Origin: Methylobacterium iners
GTDB lineage: Bacteria; Pseudomonadota; Alphaproteobacteria; Rhizobiales; Beijerinckiaceae
NCBI RefSeq assembly: GCF_022179305.1
Contig: NZ_BPQP01000030.1
Span: 55,775-119,774 of the forward strand
Direction of reading: 5' to 3'
DNA length: 64,000 nucleotides
Shown: one piece after another, positions 35,174-44,909 of the stretch
How the letters are laid out: each line of letters begins with the position of its first letter
Numbering within the stretch: the stretch's first letter is position 1
Notes under the pieces: model-generated
Told to the model about the DNA's origin: nothing
The model's input: only the letters and a program-made list of their open reading frames with translations
The model's database searches: none
Translations under genes and position numbers: made by a program

Positions 35174-35854
35174 TCAGGCGCGGGCGACCACGCCGGCCAG
35201 GGTATGGAAGTCACCGAAGACCTGTCCTGCGCCGGCGCCGGTGAGATCCGCTCCGGAGCGGTCATGAGTCCAATGGCCGCCGCCTGTGAATCCGGCCACG
35301 CGCATGCCGGCGGCGCGGGCCGCGGTCACGCCGGGCACGCTGTCCTCGATGACGAGGCATCGCTCCGACGCGGTGCCCATCGCGTGGGCGGCGTACAAAA
35401 AGAGGTCTGGAGCAGGCTTGCCGCGCGACACCATCGTCGCGGAATAGATCCGGCCCTCGAACAGGTGCAGCAGCCCGGTCAGCCCGAGGGAGTGCCGGAG
35501 CCGGACGGGATCGCTGCTCGAGGCGACGCAGCAGGGCAGCGTCAGCGCGGCGACGAACTCGGCGACACCCGGCATGGCTTGAAGCCCCTCGTCGAAGGCC
35601 CGCAGCGTCTCGGCCTTCACGGCGGCGACGAAGCCCTCCGGGGCCACGATGCCGTAGTCGCGGGCAAGGTGATCCATGATCGAGGGCATCGAGGTTCCGG
35701 CGAAACGCACGCGCACGGTGTCGACGTCGATAGGCACCCCGATCCGGTTGAGGCCGTCCGTGAGGCACCGGAGGCTGATCGGCTCACTGTCGACGAGCAC
35801 GCCGTCGCAATCGAAGATCACGAGGTCGAGGGCCGCTCTCACATCTTCGCCCAT
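35174..35854 (-). CDS. HAD-superfamily phosphatase, beta-phosphoglucomutase-like
   Basis: The 226-residue protein has motif I FDCDGVLVDSEP, an alpha-helical cap (about residues 20-85), motif II VASSSDP, the lysine in RGKPAPDLFLYAA and the acidic motif VIEDSVPGVTAA. This fits sugar-phosphate or phosphoglycolate-type phosphatases and beta-phosphoglucomutases. The substrate cannot be fixed from sequence. The start at 35854 (MGEDVRAALDLVIFDCDGVL) is preferred to upstream in-frame ATGs because the HAD fold begins there. Confidence 0.87.
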   Translation of the reverse strand: MGEDVRAALDLVIFDCDGVLVDSEPISLRCLTDGLNRIGVPIDVDTVRVRFAGTSMPSIMDHLARDYGIVAPEGFVAAVKAETLRAFDEGLQAMPGVAEFVAALTLPCCVASSSDPVRLRHSLGLTGLLHLFEGRIYSATMVSRGKPAPDLFLYAAHAMGTASERCLVIEDSVPGVTAARAAGMRVAGFTGGGHWTHDRSGADLTGAGAGQVFGDFHTLAGVVARA

Positions 35855-35996
35855 GGTTCTTCCGCTGGTTCCGCTGCCCCGGCGGGGTCCTTTGGCACGA
35901 GGAGCGCGACCGCGGCAACGCCAGGGACCCCGCGCTTGCACCCGGCACGTCCCGGCCCTACGCAGCCCCGGCCCCCAGGAGTTTCAAGCGTCAGCG

Positions 35997-36317
35997 ATGT
36001 TCCGTTTCCTGTGCCGCCTGTTCGGATTCGTGGTCCTGGCCGCGGGCTTCGTGTGTCTCGTCTACGATGGTGCTCGCTCCATCGCGAATAACGGTCTGCG
36101 CGTCACGAGCGTCAGCGAACTCCTGTTCACCCTGTTCAAGGAGCGGGCGAGCGCGCTGCAGGGAAGCGTCGAGAGCCTCGCGCCCTGGCTCTGGCAGCTC
36201 CTTGTCCTGCCGCTGACCCTGGCACCCGCGGCAGCGGTCGCGCTCGTGCTCGGCGCGCTGCTGCTCTGGCTGGGCCAGAGCCCGCGCGAGCGGATCGGCC
36301 ATCTCAGCCGGCCATAG
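35997..36317 (+). CDS. Small two-helix membrane protein (106 aa)
   Basis: The protein has a hydrophobic helix at residues 3-24 (FLCRLFGFVVLAAGFVCLVY), a central amphipathic stretch (35-62) and a second helix at about 65-92 (LLVLPLTLAPAAAVALVLGA). It ends in a basic tail. This layout is common among uncharacterised alphaproteobacterial inner-membrane proteins. It is divergent from the HAD gene and lies 80 bases upstream of msrA. Confidence 0.65.
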   Translation: MFRFLCRLFGFVVLAAGFVCLVYDGARSIANNGLRVTSVSELLFTLFKERASALQGSVESLAPWLWQLLVLPLTLAPAAAVALVLGALLLWLGQSPRERIGHLSRP

Positions 36318-36397
36318 GGCGCCCGCCTCTACGAAACGCGGCGGTTCATCCCCATATCCGGCCGGTACCCGACGCCTGATTTCGCGAGGATGTCCCG

Positions 36398-37057
<660 letters not shown>

Positions 37058-37125
37058 GCTTCGCCTTGTCCCGTCCGGTCGGCCATGCGACACCCCCGCC
37101 CGATTCAGGTGGGAGACGACAGGCG

Positions 37126-37629
37126 ATGCTCGAGCGAACCTTCGAACGAGCCTTGTTCGCGAGCCGGTGGCTGCTCGCGCCGTTCTACGCGGCGCTGGGC
37201 ATCGGCATCGTCGTGTTGCTGGTCAAGGTGCTGCAGGAGCTCGTCCATTTCGTCCTGCACATGTGGGATGCCTCCGAGGCGCAGGTCATCCTTGGCGTTC
37301 TGACCCTGGTCGATCTTTCCTTCACGGCCTCGCTGCTGATCATCGTGATGTTCTCCGGCTATGAGAACTTCGTCTCGAAGATCGACCATGCCGACCACAA
37401 GGACTGGCCGGAATGGATGGGGACCATCGACTTCACCGGCCTCAAGCTGAAGCTGATGTCCTCGATCGTCGCGATCTCGGCGATCTCGCTCCTCAAGGCC
37501 TTCATGGACGTGAAGGGCTCGAGCGATCGCGACCTGATTTGGCTGGTGAGCATCCACATGGTCTTCGTGGTCTCGGGCGTGATCATGGCCCTGACCGACC
37601 GGATCGCGGCGGGGCACCACGACAAGTAG
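37126..37629 (+). CDS. YqhA / TIGR00645 family membrane protein
   Basis: The 167-residue protein has about four hydrophobic helices. It closely follows E. coli YqhA: the N-terminus LERTFERALFASRWLLAPFY, the central VMFSGYENFVSKID and the SIVAISAISLLKAFMDVK segment correspond to conserved blocks of that family. The function is unknown; an inner-membrane location is certain from composition. GGGAGA lies 10 bases before the ATG. It lies 68 bases after msrA. Confidence 0.88.
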   Translation: MLERTFERALFASRWLLAPFYAALGIGIVVLLVKVLQELVHFVLHMWDASEAQVILGVLTLVDLSFTASLLIIVMFSGYENFVSKIDHADHKDWPEWMGTIDFTGLKLKLMSSIVAISAISLLKAFMDVKGSSDRDLIWLVSIHMVFVVSGVIMALTDRIAAGHHDK

Positions 37630-37651
37630 GACGACCTGGCGGGGCCGACCC

Positions 37652-39205
37652 CTATCGTTCCGGCAGATGCAGGGTGAGGCCGCCGATCTCCCGCTTCGAC
37701 GGGTATGCCGCGTCGATCGCCGCGGCGACGGGGGGATTGTAGCGCTCGTCGAAGAGCGGATCGCCGCGCCTGCCCAGCGTGACGAAGAACCCCAATTCGC
37801 GCCGCCGGATCATCGAGACGAAGGCGGCTTCGTCGTAGAGGCCCGAATGCGCGAGTTCCGCCGCGATCGCGGGTTCCCACACGACCCGGCGTCCGGCGCG
37901 CAGCGGCAACGTCATGTCGTCCGAGACGACGGGGCGGTCCTCGGCCTGGATCATCGCGACCAGGGGCGCGAGGTCGCGCGCCCTGGCGTCCGCGGCGGCC
38001 TGCGAGACGCTCCAATGCGGGAGAAGCCAGACCTGAAGCGGGAGGACCATCACGAGAAGACGGGTCAGCGTCGGGCTCGGCGCCGCTTTCTCCTCCTGCG
38101 TATCGAGCGCCTGGGCGACGATCGAGCGCAGAGCGATGCCGATGAAGATCGCTAGCGCGCAGCACCATTCCGTGAAGTAATTCTCGGCGGCGCCGGACTT
38201 CATGATCATCGGCAGCATTAGCGTCTTGAGCGCGAGAAATGCCGTGACCACGAGGAGGGCGAGCCCCTGCCGGTCCGCCCGGCGCGTGTTCCGGCACACT
38301 GTCTTGAGTTGCGGCCACACCGAATGGATTCCGCTCAGCGCAACGGCCACGTAGAGCACGTGCGAGCTCAGAAACAGCCACAAGTGAACGACCCGGGGCG
38401 GGTCGAGGCGGTTGGCGTTGTAGAGGAAGACGTGGCGCACGAAGCCGCCGCCCGTTCCCACCCAGAGTCCGACGAGCGCGACGGCTCCCATCGCCACGGT
38501 CGAGGAGATGCCCGCCAGGGCCAGGCGCGGCGCAACCGCGAGCAGCCCGATGAAGGCGGCGGCGGGCGCCGCGATCGAGACCTGCTTGGTATAGACTGCG
38601 AGCACGAAGCAGAGCCCGGCGAGGTGGATCAGCCCCGGCCGCTCGAGCGCCCTAACCGCCAACGCCAAGCCGGCGAGGCTTAGGGCGCAGGCGAGAAGGT
38701 CGACCCGCATCAGCGGCGCCCATTTCATCACCGGCATGCAGGTGAGAAAGACGAGGCCGCCGAGCGCACCGCACACGATCCGTGTTCGAGTGCTCGCGGT
38801 CCTGCCGAGCGCATCGGCGCTGAGGCCTGCGACGAGGAGGCCCGAGGCCAGCGTCGAGAGGAGGCTGACGAGGCGCCCGGCCAGTAGCTCGTCGAGGCCG
38901 AGGGCGCCGGCGAGCAATGCCGTCGTGAGATGGTAGACGGGCGGGTAGTGGTAGACGATGGACGGCAGCACGCCTAGCGGCCCGTACGCATCGCCTCGCA
39001 TGATGTCGCGCATCTGCTGCCAGACGATGCCCTCGCCGTAATCGAAGTCGTAGGGATAGGGCAGGATGACGGCGCTCGCCCGGACGAACCCGACGAGCCA
39101 GGCCACGAGCGATCCCGCGAGGAGGACGAGGCCGAGGGCCGCCAGGCTCCGGCCGGGAACGTGGATGCCATGGGCCGGGTGGGGATGCGTGCTGGCGCGG
39201 CTCAA
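37652..39205 (-). CDS. Polytopic membrane protein, probable GT-C-fold glycosyltransferase
   Basis: The 517-residue protein has about 11 hydrophobic helices. The first periplasmic loop carries acidic residues in PYPYDFDYGEGIVWQ, the position where GT-C (ArnT/PMT-like) enzymes have their catalytic Asp/Glu. These enzymes use polyprenyl-phosphate sugars on the periplasmic side. The C-terminal soluble domain (about 430-517) is small. The start is inferred as TTG at 39205, overlapping the stop of the methyltransferase gene (ATTGA) with GAGGGCGG upstream; no ATG is available at the right place. It is the last gene of the glycan cluster. Confidence 0.75.
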   Translation of the reverse strand: MSRASTHPHPAHGIHVPGRSLAALGLVLLAGSLVAWLVGFVRASAVILPYPYDFDYGEGIVWQQMRDIMRGDAYGPLGVLPSIVYHYPPVYHLTTALLAGALGLDELLAGRLVSLLSTLASGLLVAGLSADALGRTASTRTRIVCGALGGLVFLTCMPVMKWAPLMRVDLLACALSLAGLALAVRALERPGLIHLAGLCFVLAVYTKQVSIAAPAAAFIGLLAVAPRLALAGISSTVAMGAVALVGLWVGTGGGFVRHVFLYNANRLDPPRVVHLWLFLSSHVLYVAVALSGIHSVWPQLKTVCRNTRRADRQGLALLVVTAFLALKTLMLPMIMKSGAAENYFTEWCCALAIFIGIALRSIVAQALDTQEEKAAPSPTLTRLLVMVLPLQVWLLPHWSVSQAAADARARDLAPLVAMIQAEDRPVVSDDMTLPLRAGRRVVWEPAIAAELAHSGLYDEAAFVSMIRRRELGFFVTLGRRGDPLFDERYNPPVAAAIDAAYPSKREIGGLTLHLPER

Positions 39206-39846
39206 TGCACCGCCCTCGGACGGGCGCTGATCAGCATCTGCTTGCCCATCGGCTTCATTGGCGACCGGAGATAGGCGGCGATCAGCCCCGGCCAGACTGG
39301 GAGGCGGGATTTCACCGTGAGGGGCAGGAAGCGAGGCCGAACATCCGTGACGTCCCAACCATGCGCCCGCAGCAGGTCTGCGAGGCTGATATGGGAGTAG
39401 ACGGCCACATGCGTGTAATCGTCGAAATACTCCCGGTAGGCGTACCGGTAGTTCGGTTGCAGGATCGTCAGCGTGCCGCCAGGCCCGAGGACCCGCCGGA
39501 TCTCCGCCAGCGTCGCGATGAAGTCCTGCTGGGTCAGGTGTTCGAAGAGGTTCGACGCGAAGACCAGGTCGACGCTGCCGGCGGCGATGGCGCTCAGGTC
39601 GGTCGCTGGCGCGAGCACGGGCTCGACGCCGGGCGCGAGGTGGCGGGCGAGGTCCGGCCAGAGGTCGACCGCGATGCGCCGACGCGCCACCACGGTGTTG
39701 ATGAAGTCGCCGTATCCGGCGCCCAGATCGAGCACGCAGGCATCCGGCGCGACGACGCGTCGGAAATGGTGTCGCCACAAGGCCTGCCAGAGGATCCGGC
39801 GGCGCGGATCGTAGGCGAGGCGCGAGCCGTGATAGTCGCCGCTCAC
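39202..39846 (-). CDS. Class I SAM-dependent methyltransferase
   Basis: The 214-residue protein has SAM motif I VLDLGAGYGDFINTV at about residue 40, a later acidic strand end (SVDLVFASNLFEHL) and the post-motif LGPGGTLTILQPNYRYAY. The F-E-H-L segment and Y-R-Y-A-Y-R-E-Y resemble methyltransferases that act on sugars or lipid-linked glycans. The start is GTG at 39846, overlapping the stop of the upstream GT2 gene by 4 bases (GTGA), so it is translationally coupled. It is in turn coupled to the GT-C-like gene. Confidence 0.85.
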   Translation of the reverse strand: MSGDYHGSRLAYDPRRRILWQALWRHHFRRVVAPDACVLDLGAGYGDFINTVVARRRIAVDLWPDLARHLAPGVEPVLAPATDLSAIAAGSVDLVFASNLFEHLTQQDFIATLAEIRRVLGPGGTLTILQPNYRYAYREYFDDYTHVAVYSHISLADLLRAHGWDVTDVRPRFLPLTVKSRLPVWPGLIAAYLRSPMKPMGKQMLISARPRAVH

Positions 39847-40850
39847 GCGTAACGCCGCCAGTCGGACAGAAGGCCAAGGATCATTCGCGAGCCCACCGCG
39901 AGGCCGCGCCAGTTGTTGACGTTGCCGCCCTTGCTCAGGCCGACGCGCGGGTGGAACGTAATTGGGCATTCGAGCAGCACGAGGCCGCTCTGCAGCGCCG
40001 TGTCGAGGAAATGGGCATTGAACTCGAGGTTCACCGCCGGATTCAGGTCGTCGAGCAGCCCGATCAGGGCATCGCGGCGGCAGAGCTTGTACGTGGTGCC
40101 AACGTCCGTGATCGTGCCGCGCCCGAGATGCTTCGCCTCCAAAAGCTTTCCGACGAAGATGTTGCCGTAATAGATGAAGGTGCTGAGCTGGGTCAGGTAT
40201 TGGCGCAGCGGTTCCACGGTGCGGGTGCCGTTCACGATATCGGCGTGGGGCGCGTAGGCGAGCAGCTTCTCGATGTCGTAGGCGCGGAACGTTCTGTCGC
40301 CTTCGCAAAGGACCACGAAATCGGTGTCATCGAACTTGATCGCCTCGCTAAGGCATCGAAAGACGCAGCGTCCGTACCCCGGGGCGAGTTCGTCGAAGAC
40401 GATCGCGCCCGCGTCCCTCGCCCGCGCGAGGGTCTGGTCGCTGCTGTTGTTGCTCACGACGATCACGCGCTCGACCAGCGGATGGCTCAGGAAGTCGTCG
40501 ACCGCGCCGGCGATGCTGGCCTCGTCGTCGTAGGCGGTGAGCGCCACCGTCACGCGGCGGTGTCGCACCGGATCGAAGCGCACCGGCACGTCCGGCTTCT
40601 TGTGGCGCAGCAGGTAGAGCAGGTCGAACAGCGCGAGCAGGATCCCGACGAGGATCGGGACGCCGCTGTACCAGACCAGTGCCTCGGCGATCGGGTCGAG
40701 CAGCGCGCGCTGCTGCAGGAGGTAGCGCGGAAACACCAGGAGCACGCCGGCGAGGTACATCGCCAGGCCGAAACAGAAGGACAGCACGCCGTAGAGCAGG
40801 AAGGGCACGTGCAGCCGGCGTCGCGCGCCACCGCGTCCTGACCTGGCCAT
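39843..40850 (-). CDS. Membrane-anchored family 2 glycosyltransferase
   Basis: The 335-residue protein has two N-terminal hydrophobic helices (about residues 13-40 and 55-78) and then a GT-A-fold GT2 domain. The UDP-sugar-binding start is RVTVALTAYDDEASI, followed by VIVVSNNSSDQT and the metal-binding region DFVVLCEGDRTFRAYD. A late GTTYKLCRRDAL fits dolichol-phosphate-mannose-synthase-like enzymes, which make polyprenyl-phosphate sugars. That would supply the donor for the GT-C-like protein two genes downstream. It is the first gene of the coupled three-gene unit. Confidence 0.88.
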   Translation of the reverse strand: MARSGRGGARRRLHVPFLLYGVLSFCFGLAMYLAGVLLVFPRYLLQQRALLDPIAEALVWYSGVPILVGILLALFDLLYLLRHKKPDVPVRFDPVRHRRVTVALTAYDDEASIAGAVDDFLSHPLVERVIVVSNNSSDQTLARARDAGAIVFDELAPGYGRCVFRCLSEAIKFDDTDFVVLCEGDRTFRAYDIEKLLAYAPHADIVNGTRTVEPLRQYLTQLSTFIYYGNIFVGKLLEAKHLGRGTITDVGTTYKLCRRDALIGLLDDLNPAVNLEFNAHFLDTALQSGLVLLECPITFHPRVGLSKGGNVNNWRGLAVGSRMILGLLSDWRRYA

Positions 40851-40924
40851 CGCCTTCCACCCCTACCCGCACGGATCGAGGGGGAGCCTAACGGGCAAGG
40901 GTTAATGGTTCGCGCCGGCCGCCT

Positions 40925-41914
40925 CTACCCCCACAGCTCGCGCGCCGGCGGATGGATCAGGCTGCCCTCGAAGCGCAAACCCGGCTCGCGATCTCGGGCG
41001 AGGAGCAGCGGGCCGTCGAGGTCGACGTAGTCGGCGTGATGGGCGAGGAGCATGGCGGGGGCCATCGCGAGGGACGTGCCGACCATGCAGCCGATCATCA
41101 GCGAAAAGCCGCGCGCCCGGGCCTCGTGGGCGAGCATCACCGCCTCGGTGAGGCCGCCGGCCTTGTCGAGCTTGATGTTGATGGCGTCGTAGCGCTGCGC
41201 CAGGGCGTCGAGGCCGGCGCGGTCGTGCAGGCTCTCGTCCGCGCAGATCGGGATGGGTCGGGCGATCTCGGCCAGAAGCGCGTCCTCGCCCGCAGGCAGC
41301 GGCTGCTCGATGAGCCCGACGCCGGCCGCGACGCAGGCGACGAGGTTCGCCTCGATCGTATCCGCGCGCCAAGCCTCGTTGGCGTCGACAATGAGGCGGG
41401 AGTCCGGCGCACCGCGGCGCACGGCGGCGATCCTTTCCGGATCGCCCTCCCCTCCGAGCTTCACCTTGAGGAGCGGGCGCGTGGACGCCGCGCGCGCCGC
41501 CTCCTCCATGCTCTTCGGTGTGCCGAGGCTCAGCGTGTAGGCCGTGGTGGCGATCGCCGGCTCGGTCAAGCCCGCGATCTCCCAGGCCGGTTTGCCGAGC
41601 TGCTTGGCCTCGAAGTCGAACAGGGCGCAGTCCAGCGCATTGCGCGCCGCACCCGCCTTCATGCTCGTGAGCAGGTCGGCGCGCGAGGTGCCGGCGGCGA
41701 TCGCTTCCGCCTGAGCCTCAATAAGCTCGCGGACGCTCTCCACCGTCTCGCCGTAGCGGGCGTAGGGCACGCATTCGCCCCGCCCCGCAACGCCGCTCGC
41801 CTCGTCGGTGATCGTGGCAAGCACGACCACCGCCTCCGTACGGCTGCCGCGGGCGATGGTGAAGGCGCCTGCGATGGGAAAGCGCTCGACCGTGACGGTC
41901 AGGCGGCGAGTCAT
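40925..41914 (-). CDS. dgcA: N-acetyl-D-glutamate racemase DgcA (enolase superfamily)
   Basis: The 329-residue protein has the dipeptide-epimerase branch of the enolase fold. Visible are the K-x-K acid/base pair in LLKVKLGGEGDP, metal ligands in LIVDANEAW and CADESLHD, and the opposite catalytic lysine in AINIKLDKAGGLTEA. It was once annotated as L-Ala-D/L-Glu epimerase; with dgcN next door, the D-glutamate catabolic role is the better reading. The start overlaps the dgcN stop by 4 bases, so the pair is coupled. Confidence 0.9.
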   Translation of the reverse strand: MTRRLTVTVERFPIAGAFTIARGSRTEAVVVLATITDEASGVAGRGECVPYARYGETVESVRELIEAQAEAIAAGTSRADLLTSMKAGAARNALDCALFDFEAKQLGKPAWEIAGLTEPAIATTAYTLSLGTPKSMEEAARAASTRPLLKVKLGGEGDPERIAAVRRGAPDSRLIVDANEAWRADTIEANLVACVAAGVGLIEQPLPAGEDALLAEIARPIPICADESLHDRAGLDALAQRYDAINIKLDKAGGLTEAVMLAHEARARGFSLMIGCMVGTSLAMAPAMLLAHHADYVDLDGPLLLARDREPGLRFEGSLIHPPARELWG

Positions 41915-42942
41915 GCCGAGGCCGCCCGGTTCGAGGGCGGGAACTCGGCGACGATCCGGTCGACGATGGGCTCGACGCCGAAGCGCACGGGGTCGGTGGC
42001 CGGCAGGTCATGCTCCCGGGCGAGATCGGCGAGCAGCGCGCGCGCGCACTCCTCGTCCAGGGCCTGGGTGTTCACGGCGATGCCCACGGGGCGGATATTG
42101 GGATTGGTCAGCCGGCCGAGCTGGACCGTCAGGTCGATCACCTCACGGATCGTCGGGAGCTTGTGGGCGACGCCGCGCATGGTCGTGCGGGTCGGCTCGT
42201 GGCAGACGACGAAGGCGTCGGCCTGCGCCCCGTGCAGCAGCCCGAGGCTCACCCCGGCGAAGGAGGGGTGGAACAGCGAGCCCTGGCCCTCGATCAGATC
42301 CCAATGCTCCGAATCGGCGGCGGGCGAGATCCATTCGACGGCGCCGGAGATGAAGTCGGCCACCACCGCGTCGATCGAGACGCCCCGGCCCGAGATGAAC
42401 ACGCCGGTCTGGCCGGTCGCCCGGAAATCGGCGTCGAGGCCGCGCTCGCGCATGCCGCGCTCCAGGGCCAGCACCGTATACTTCTTGCCCGCCGAACAAT
42501 CGGTGCCGACGCTGAGGAGTCGACGCCCGGGGCGGGGCGTGCCCTTGCCGGTCTCGAAGGTCTGATCGCTGTGGCGGACGTCGTGGAGCTGACGCCCGTT
42601 GGCCTCCGCCGCCTCGGCGATGGCCGGGATCGAGCCCAGGCGGACGTGGAGCCCGCTCGCGACGTCGAGCCCGGCTTTGAGCGCCGCGACGATCTCGTCG
42701 ACCCAATGCTCCGGCAGCACGCCGCCCGCGTTGGCGACGCCGATCACCATGGTCCGGCAGCCCTCGGCCACGGCCTCCTGCAGGGTCAGGTCCGGGATGC
42801 CGAGGTCGGCGGCGCAGCCAGGCAGCCGCATCTGGCCGATGCACCATTCCGGACGCCAATCGGCGATGCCGTAGGCGGTCTTGGCGGCCAGCCGATCGGG
42901 GACGTCTCCGAGGAACATCAGGTAGGGCGTGGCGATCTGCAT
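41911..42942 (-). CDS. dgcN: DUF1611 family N-acetyltransferase DgcN
   Basis: The 343-residue protein is full length for DUF1611. It has a P-loop-like segment LLSVGTDCSAGKKYT and the family stretches RPEWCIGQMRLPGCAADLG and LIEGQGSLFHPSF. DgcN is reported to N-acetylate D-glutamate before DgcA racemises it, so D-Glu can enter central metabolism. D-Glu derives from peptidoglycan or the environment. No dgcR regulator or transporter gene is adjacent. The ATG at 42942 is preceded by GAGG-like sequence. Confidence 0.88.
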   Translation of the reverse strand: MQIATPYLMFLGDVPDRLAAKTAYGIADWRPEWCIGQMRLPGCAADLGIPDLTLQEAVAEGCRTMVIGVANAGGVLPEHWVDEIVAALKAGLDVASGLHVRLGSIPAIAEAAEANGRQLHDVRHSDQTFETGKGTPRPGRRLLSVGTDCSAGKKYTVLALERGMRERGLDADFRATGQTGVFISGRGVSIDAVVADFISGAVEWISPAADSEHWDLIEGQGSLFHPSFAGVSLGLLHGAQADAFVVCHEPTRTTMRGVAHKLPTIREVIDLTVQLGRLTNPNIRPVGIAVNTQALDEECARALLADLAREHDLPATDPVRFGVEPIVDRIVAEFPPSNRAASA

Positions 42943-43059
42943 CTCGGAGGTCCTCGGCGGAGGCGGCGCGTCGGCTCGTCTATGCGCGATGATTCGGATG
43001 AGGCCAAATCCCGATCCGCCAGACGCTGTGGAGCGGTGGCGGCCGTCGCTGAGAGCTCC

Positions 43060-43668
43060 CTAACTTTCGGCGAGCAAGCCTTCGGCCAGCGCGAGATCCT
43101 CGGGCGTGTTGACGTTGAGGAATGGATCGCGCGGCGTGGCCGGCCATTCCACCGCGATCGCTCCCTGCCGGGCCAGGTAGGCGCCGACTCGGCGTTCCTC
43201 GCGCTCGACCAGAGCCGCCCTCAGATCGCCGCGCAGCGTCAGCGACCACAGGGCCGTCGTGAAATGCTGGCGTCCGTTGGAGGCCGCCACCGCGATCGGC
43301 GCCGTCGACCCGGCTTCGGCAAGGCGTGAGACGAGATCGAGCGGCAGGAAGGGCGCGTCGCCGGTGACGCTCGCCACATGGGTGACGCCGGGATGGTGGA
43401 GGACCGCATGGTCCAGGGCCGCCAGGATTCCGGCGAGAGGGCCGGGATGGCCGGGCACGTCGTCAGGTACGATCGGGCCATGGAAGCCGGAGAAGCGGGT
43501 CGGGTCGCCGTTCGCGTTGAGGATGAGCCCGGCTCCGCATTGCGGCGCGAAGCGCTCGCGCACCCGGTCGAGCAGGGTCCGGCCGCCGAGCCGCAGCAGA
43601 GGCTTGTCGACCCCGCCCATCCGGCGCGAGAGCCCGCCGGCCAGGATGACGCCGAGAACCGGCGGCAT
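43060..43668 (-). CDS. mobA: Molybdenum cofactor guanylyltransferase
   Basis: The 202-residue enzyme attaches GMP to molybdopterin to form the guanine dinucleotide cofactor used by DMSO-reductase-family enzymes such as formate dehydrogenase. It shows the nucleotide-binding N-terminus VILAGGLSRRMGGVDKPLL, the acidic metal site in SVTGDAPFLPLDL, and the family ending FLNVNTPEDLA. The gap after the Mrp gene is 5 bases, so the two are co-transcribed. Confidence 0.93.
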   Translation of the reverse strand: MPPVLGVILAGGLSRRMGGVDKPLLRLGGRTLLDRVRERFAPQCGAGLILNANGDPTRFSGFHGPIVPDDVPGHPGPLAGILAALDHAVLHHPGVTHVASVTGDAPFLPLDLVSRLAEAGSTAPIAVAASNGRQHFTTALWSLTLRGDLRAALVEREERRVGAYLARQGAIAVEWPATPRDPFLNVNTPEDLALAEGLLAES

Positions 43669-43673
43669 GCCCG

Positions 43674-44798
43674 CTACTCGATGACGATGCGCGGCGCCGC
43701 GCGGCTTGCCGGCGCTCCCGCGAGCTTGCTCCAGAGCTCCGCCGCGATGGCCCGGTAGACCTTGGCCTGCGGCCCGTCCGGATCGATCGCCACGACGGGA
43801 CGGCCGGCATCCGACGTCTCGCGGATCGTCATGTTGAGCGGGATCTCCCCGAGGAAGGGCACTCCCAGCCGCTCGGCCTCGGCGCGGGCGCCGCCATGGC
43901 CGAAGATGTGGGATTCGTGCCCGCAATTCGGGCAGACGAAGGTCGCCATGTTCTCGATGACGCCCAGGATCGGCACCGCCACCTTGCGGAACATCGTGAC
44001 GCCGCGGCGCGCATCGATCAGCGCGAGGTCCTGCGGCGTCGAGACGATGACCGCCCCCGAGAGCGGCGTCGCCTGAGCCATGGTGAGCTGCGCGTCCCCG
44101 GTACCGGGGGGCATGTCGACGATCAGGACGTCCAGCTCGCCCCAGGCGACCTCGCGCAGCATCTGGGTGATCGCCGACTGCACCATCGGCCCGCGCCAGA
44201 TCATTGCCGTCTCGGGCTCGATCAGGAAGCCGATCGACATGACCTTGATGCCGTAGCCGTCCATCGGGGCGAGAAGGCGCTCCTCGATGACCCGTGGCTT
44301 GCCCGAGAGCCCGAACAGCTTCGGCACGGAAGGCCCGTAGATGTCGGCGTCGAGGAGGCCGACCTTCAGGCCCTGCGCCGAGAGCCCGAGAGCGAGGTTG
44401 CAGGCGGTGGTCGACTTGCCGACCCCGCCCTTGCCCGAGGCCACGGCGACGATGTGGCGGACGCCCGGCAGGGCGGGACCGGTGCGCGGCTGGGCGGGTT
44501 GGGCGCCGGGCGAGGGTGGCCGCGGGGCCGGCGCGGCCTGGTTCGGCCCGCGTTCGGAAGTGAGGCTGGCGAACACGCCGGAGACGCCGGGCATCGCCAG
44601 CACCACGCCCTCGGCCTTGCGGCGGATGGGCTCGAAGCGCTCGGCCTCGCGCGGGTCAACCAGGATCGAGAACATGACTCGGTTGGTGGAATCGACCACG
44701 ACCTGCGAGAGGCGGCCCGACGCGGCCAATGTCGTCCCGCTGTCGTCCGCGGGAATGGCCGCCAGCGCCTTCAGCACGTCGTCGCGGGTGATCGCCAA
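43674..44798 (-). CDS. apbC: Mrp/ApbC-type iron-sulfur cluster carrier ATPase
   Basis: The 374-residue cytoplasmic protein has an N-terminal MIP18/DUF59-like region (about 1-85), a Pro/Ala linker, and a deviant Walker A P-loop IVAVASGKGGVGKST at about residue 120. Also visible are GLLDADIYGPSVPK, VDMPPGTGDAQLT, and the cluster-binding C-x-x-C in TFVCPNCGHESHIFG. It delivers Fe-S clusters to target enzymes. It lies directly upstream of mobA, which fits supply of Fe-S/molybdenum enzymes. Confidence 0.92.
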   Translation of the reverse strand: MAITRDDVLKALAAIPADDSGTTLAASGRLSQVVVDSTNRVMFSILVDPREAERFEPIRRKAEGVVLAMPGVSGVFASLTSERGPNQAAPAPRPPSPGAQPAQPRTGPALPGVRHIVAVASGKGGVGKSTTACNLALGLSAQGLKVGLLDADIYGPSVPKLFGLSGKPRVIEERLLAPMDGYGIKVMSIGFLIEPETAMIWRGPMVQSAITQMLREVAWGELDVLIVDMPPGTGDAQLTMAQATPLSGAVIVSTPQDLALIDARRGVTMFRKVAVPILGVIENMATFVCPNCGHESHIFGHGGARAEAERLGVPFLGEIPLNMTIRETSDAGRPVVAIDPDGPQAKVYRAIAAELWSKLAGAPASRAAPRIVIE

Positions 44799-44909
44799 GG
44801 TTCGGGCTCCGTCGCGGGTGGCCTCCGGCCTTCCGCGCTCTGTCGTCGGGGTTTCACGACCATGTAGCCCCGCGGGCGGGAAACGCCAGCTCGAACGGCG
44901 CCCGGAGGA

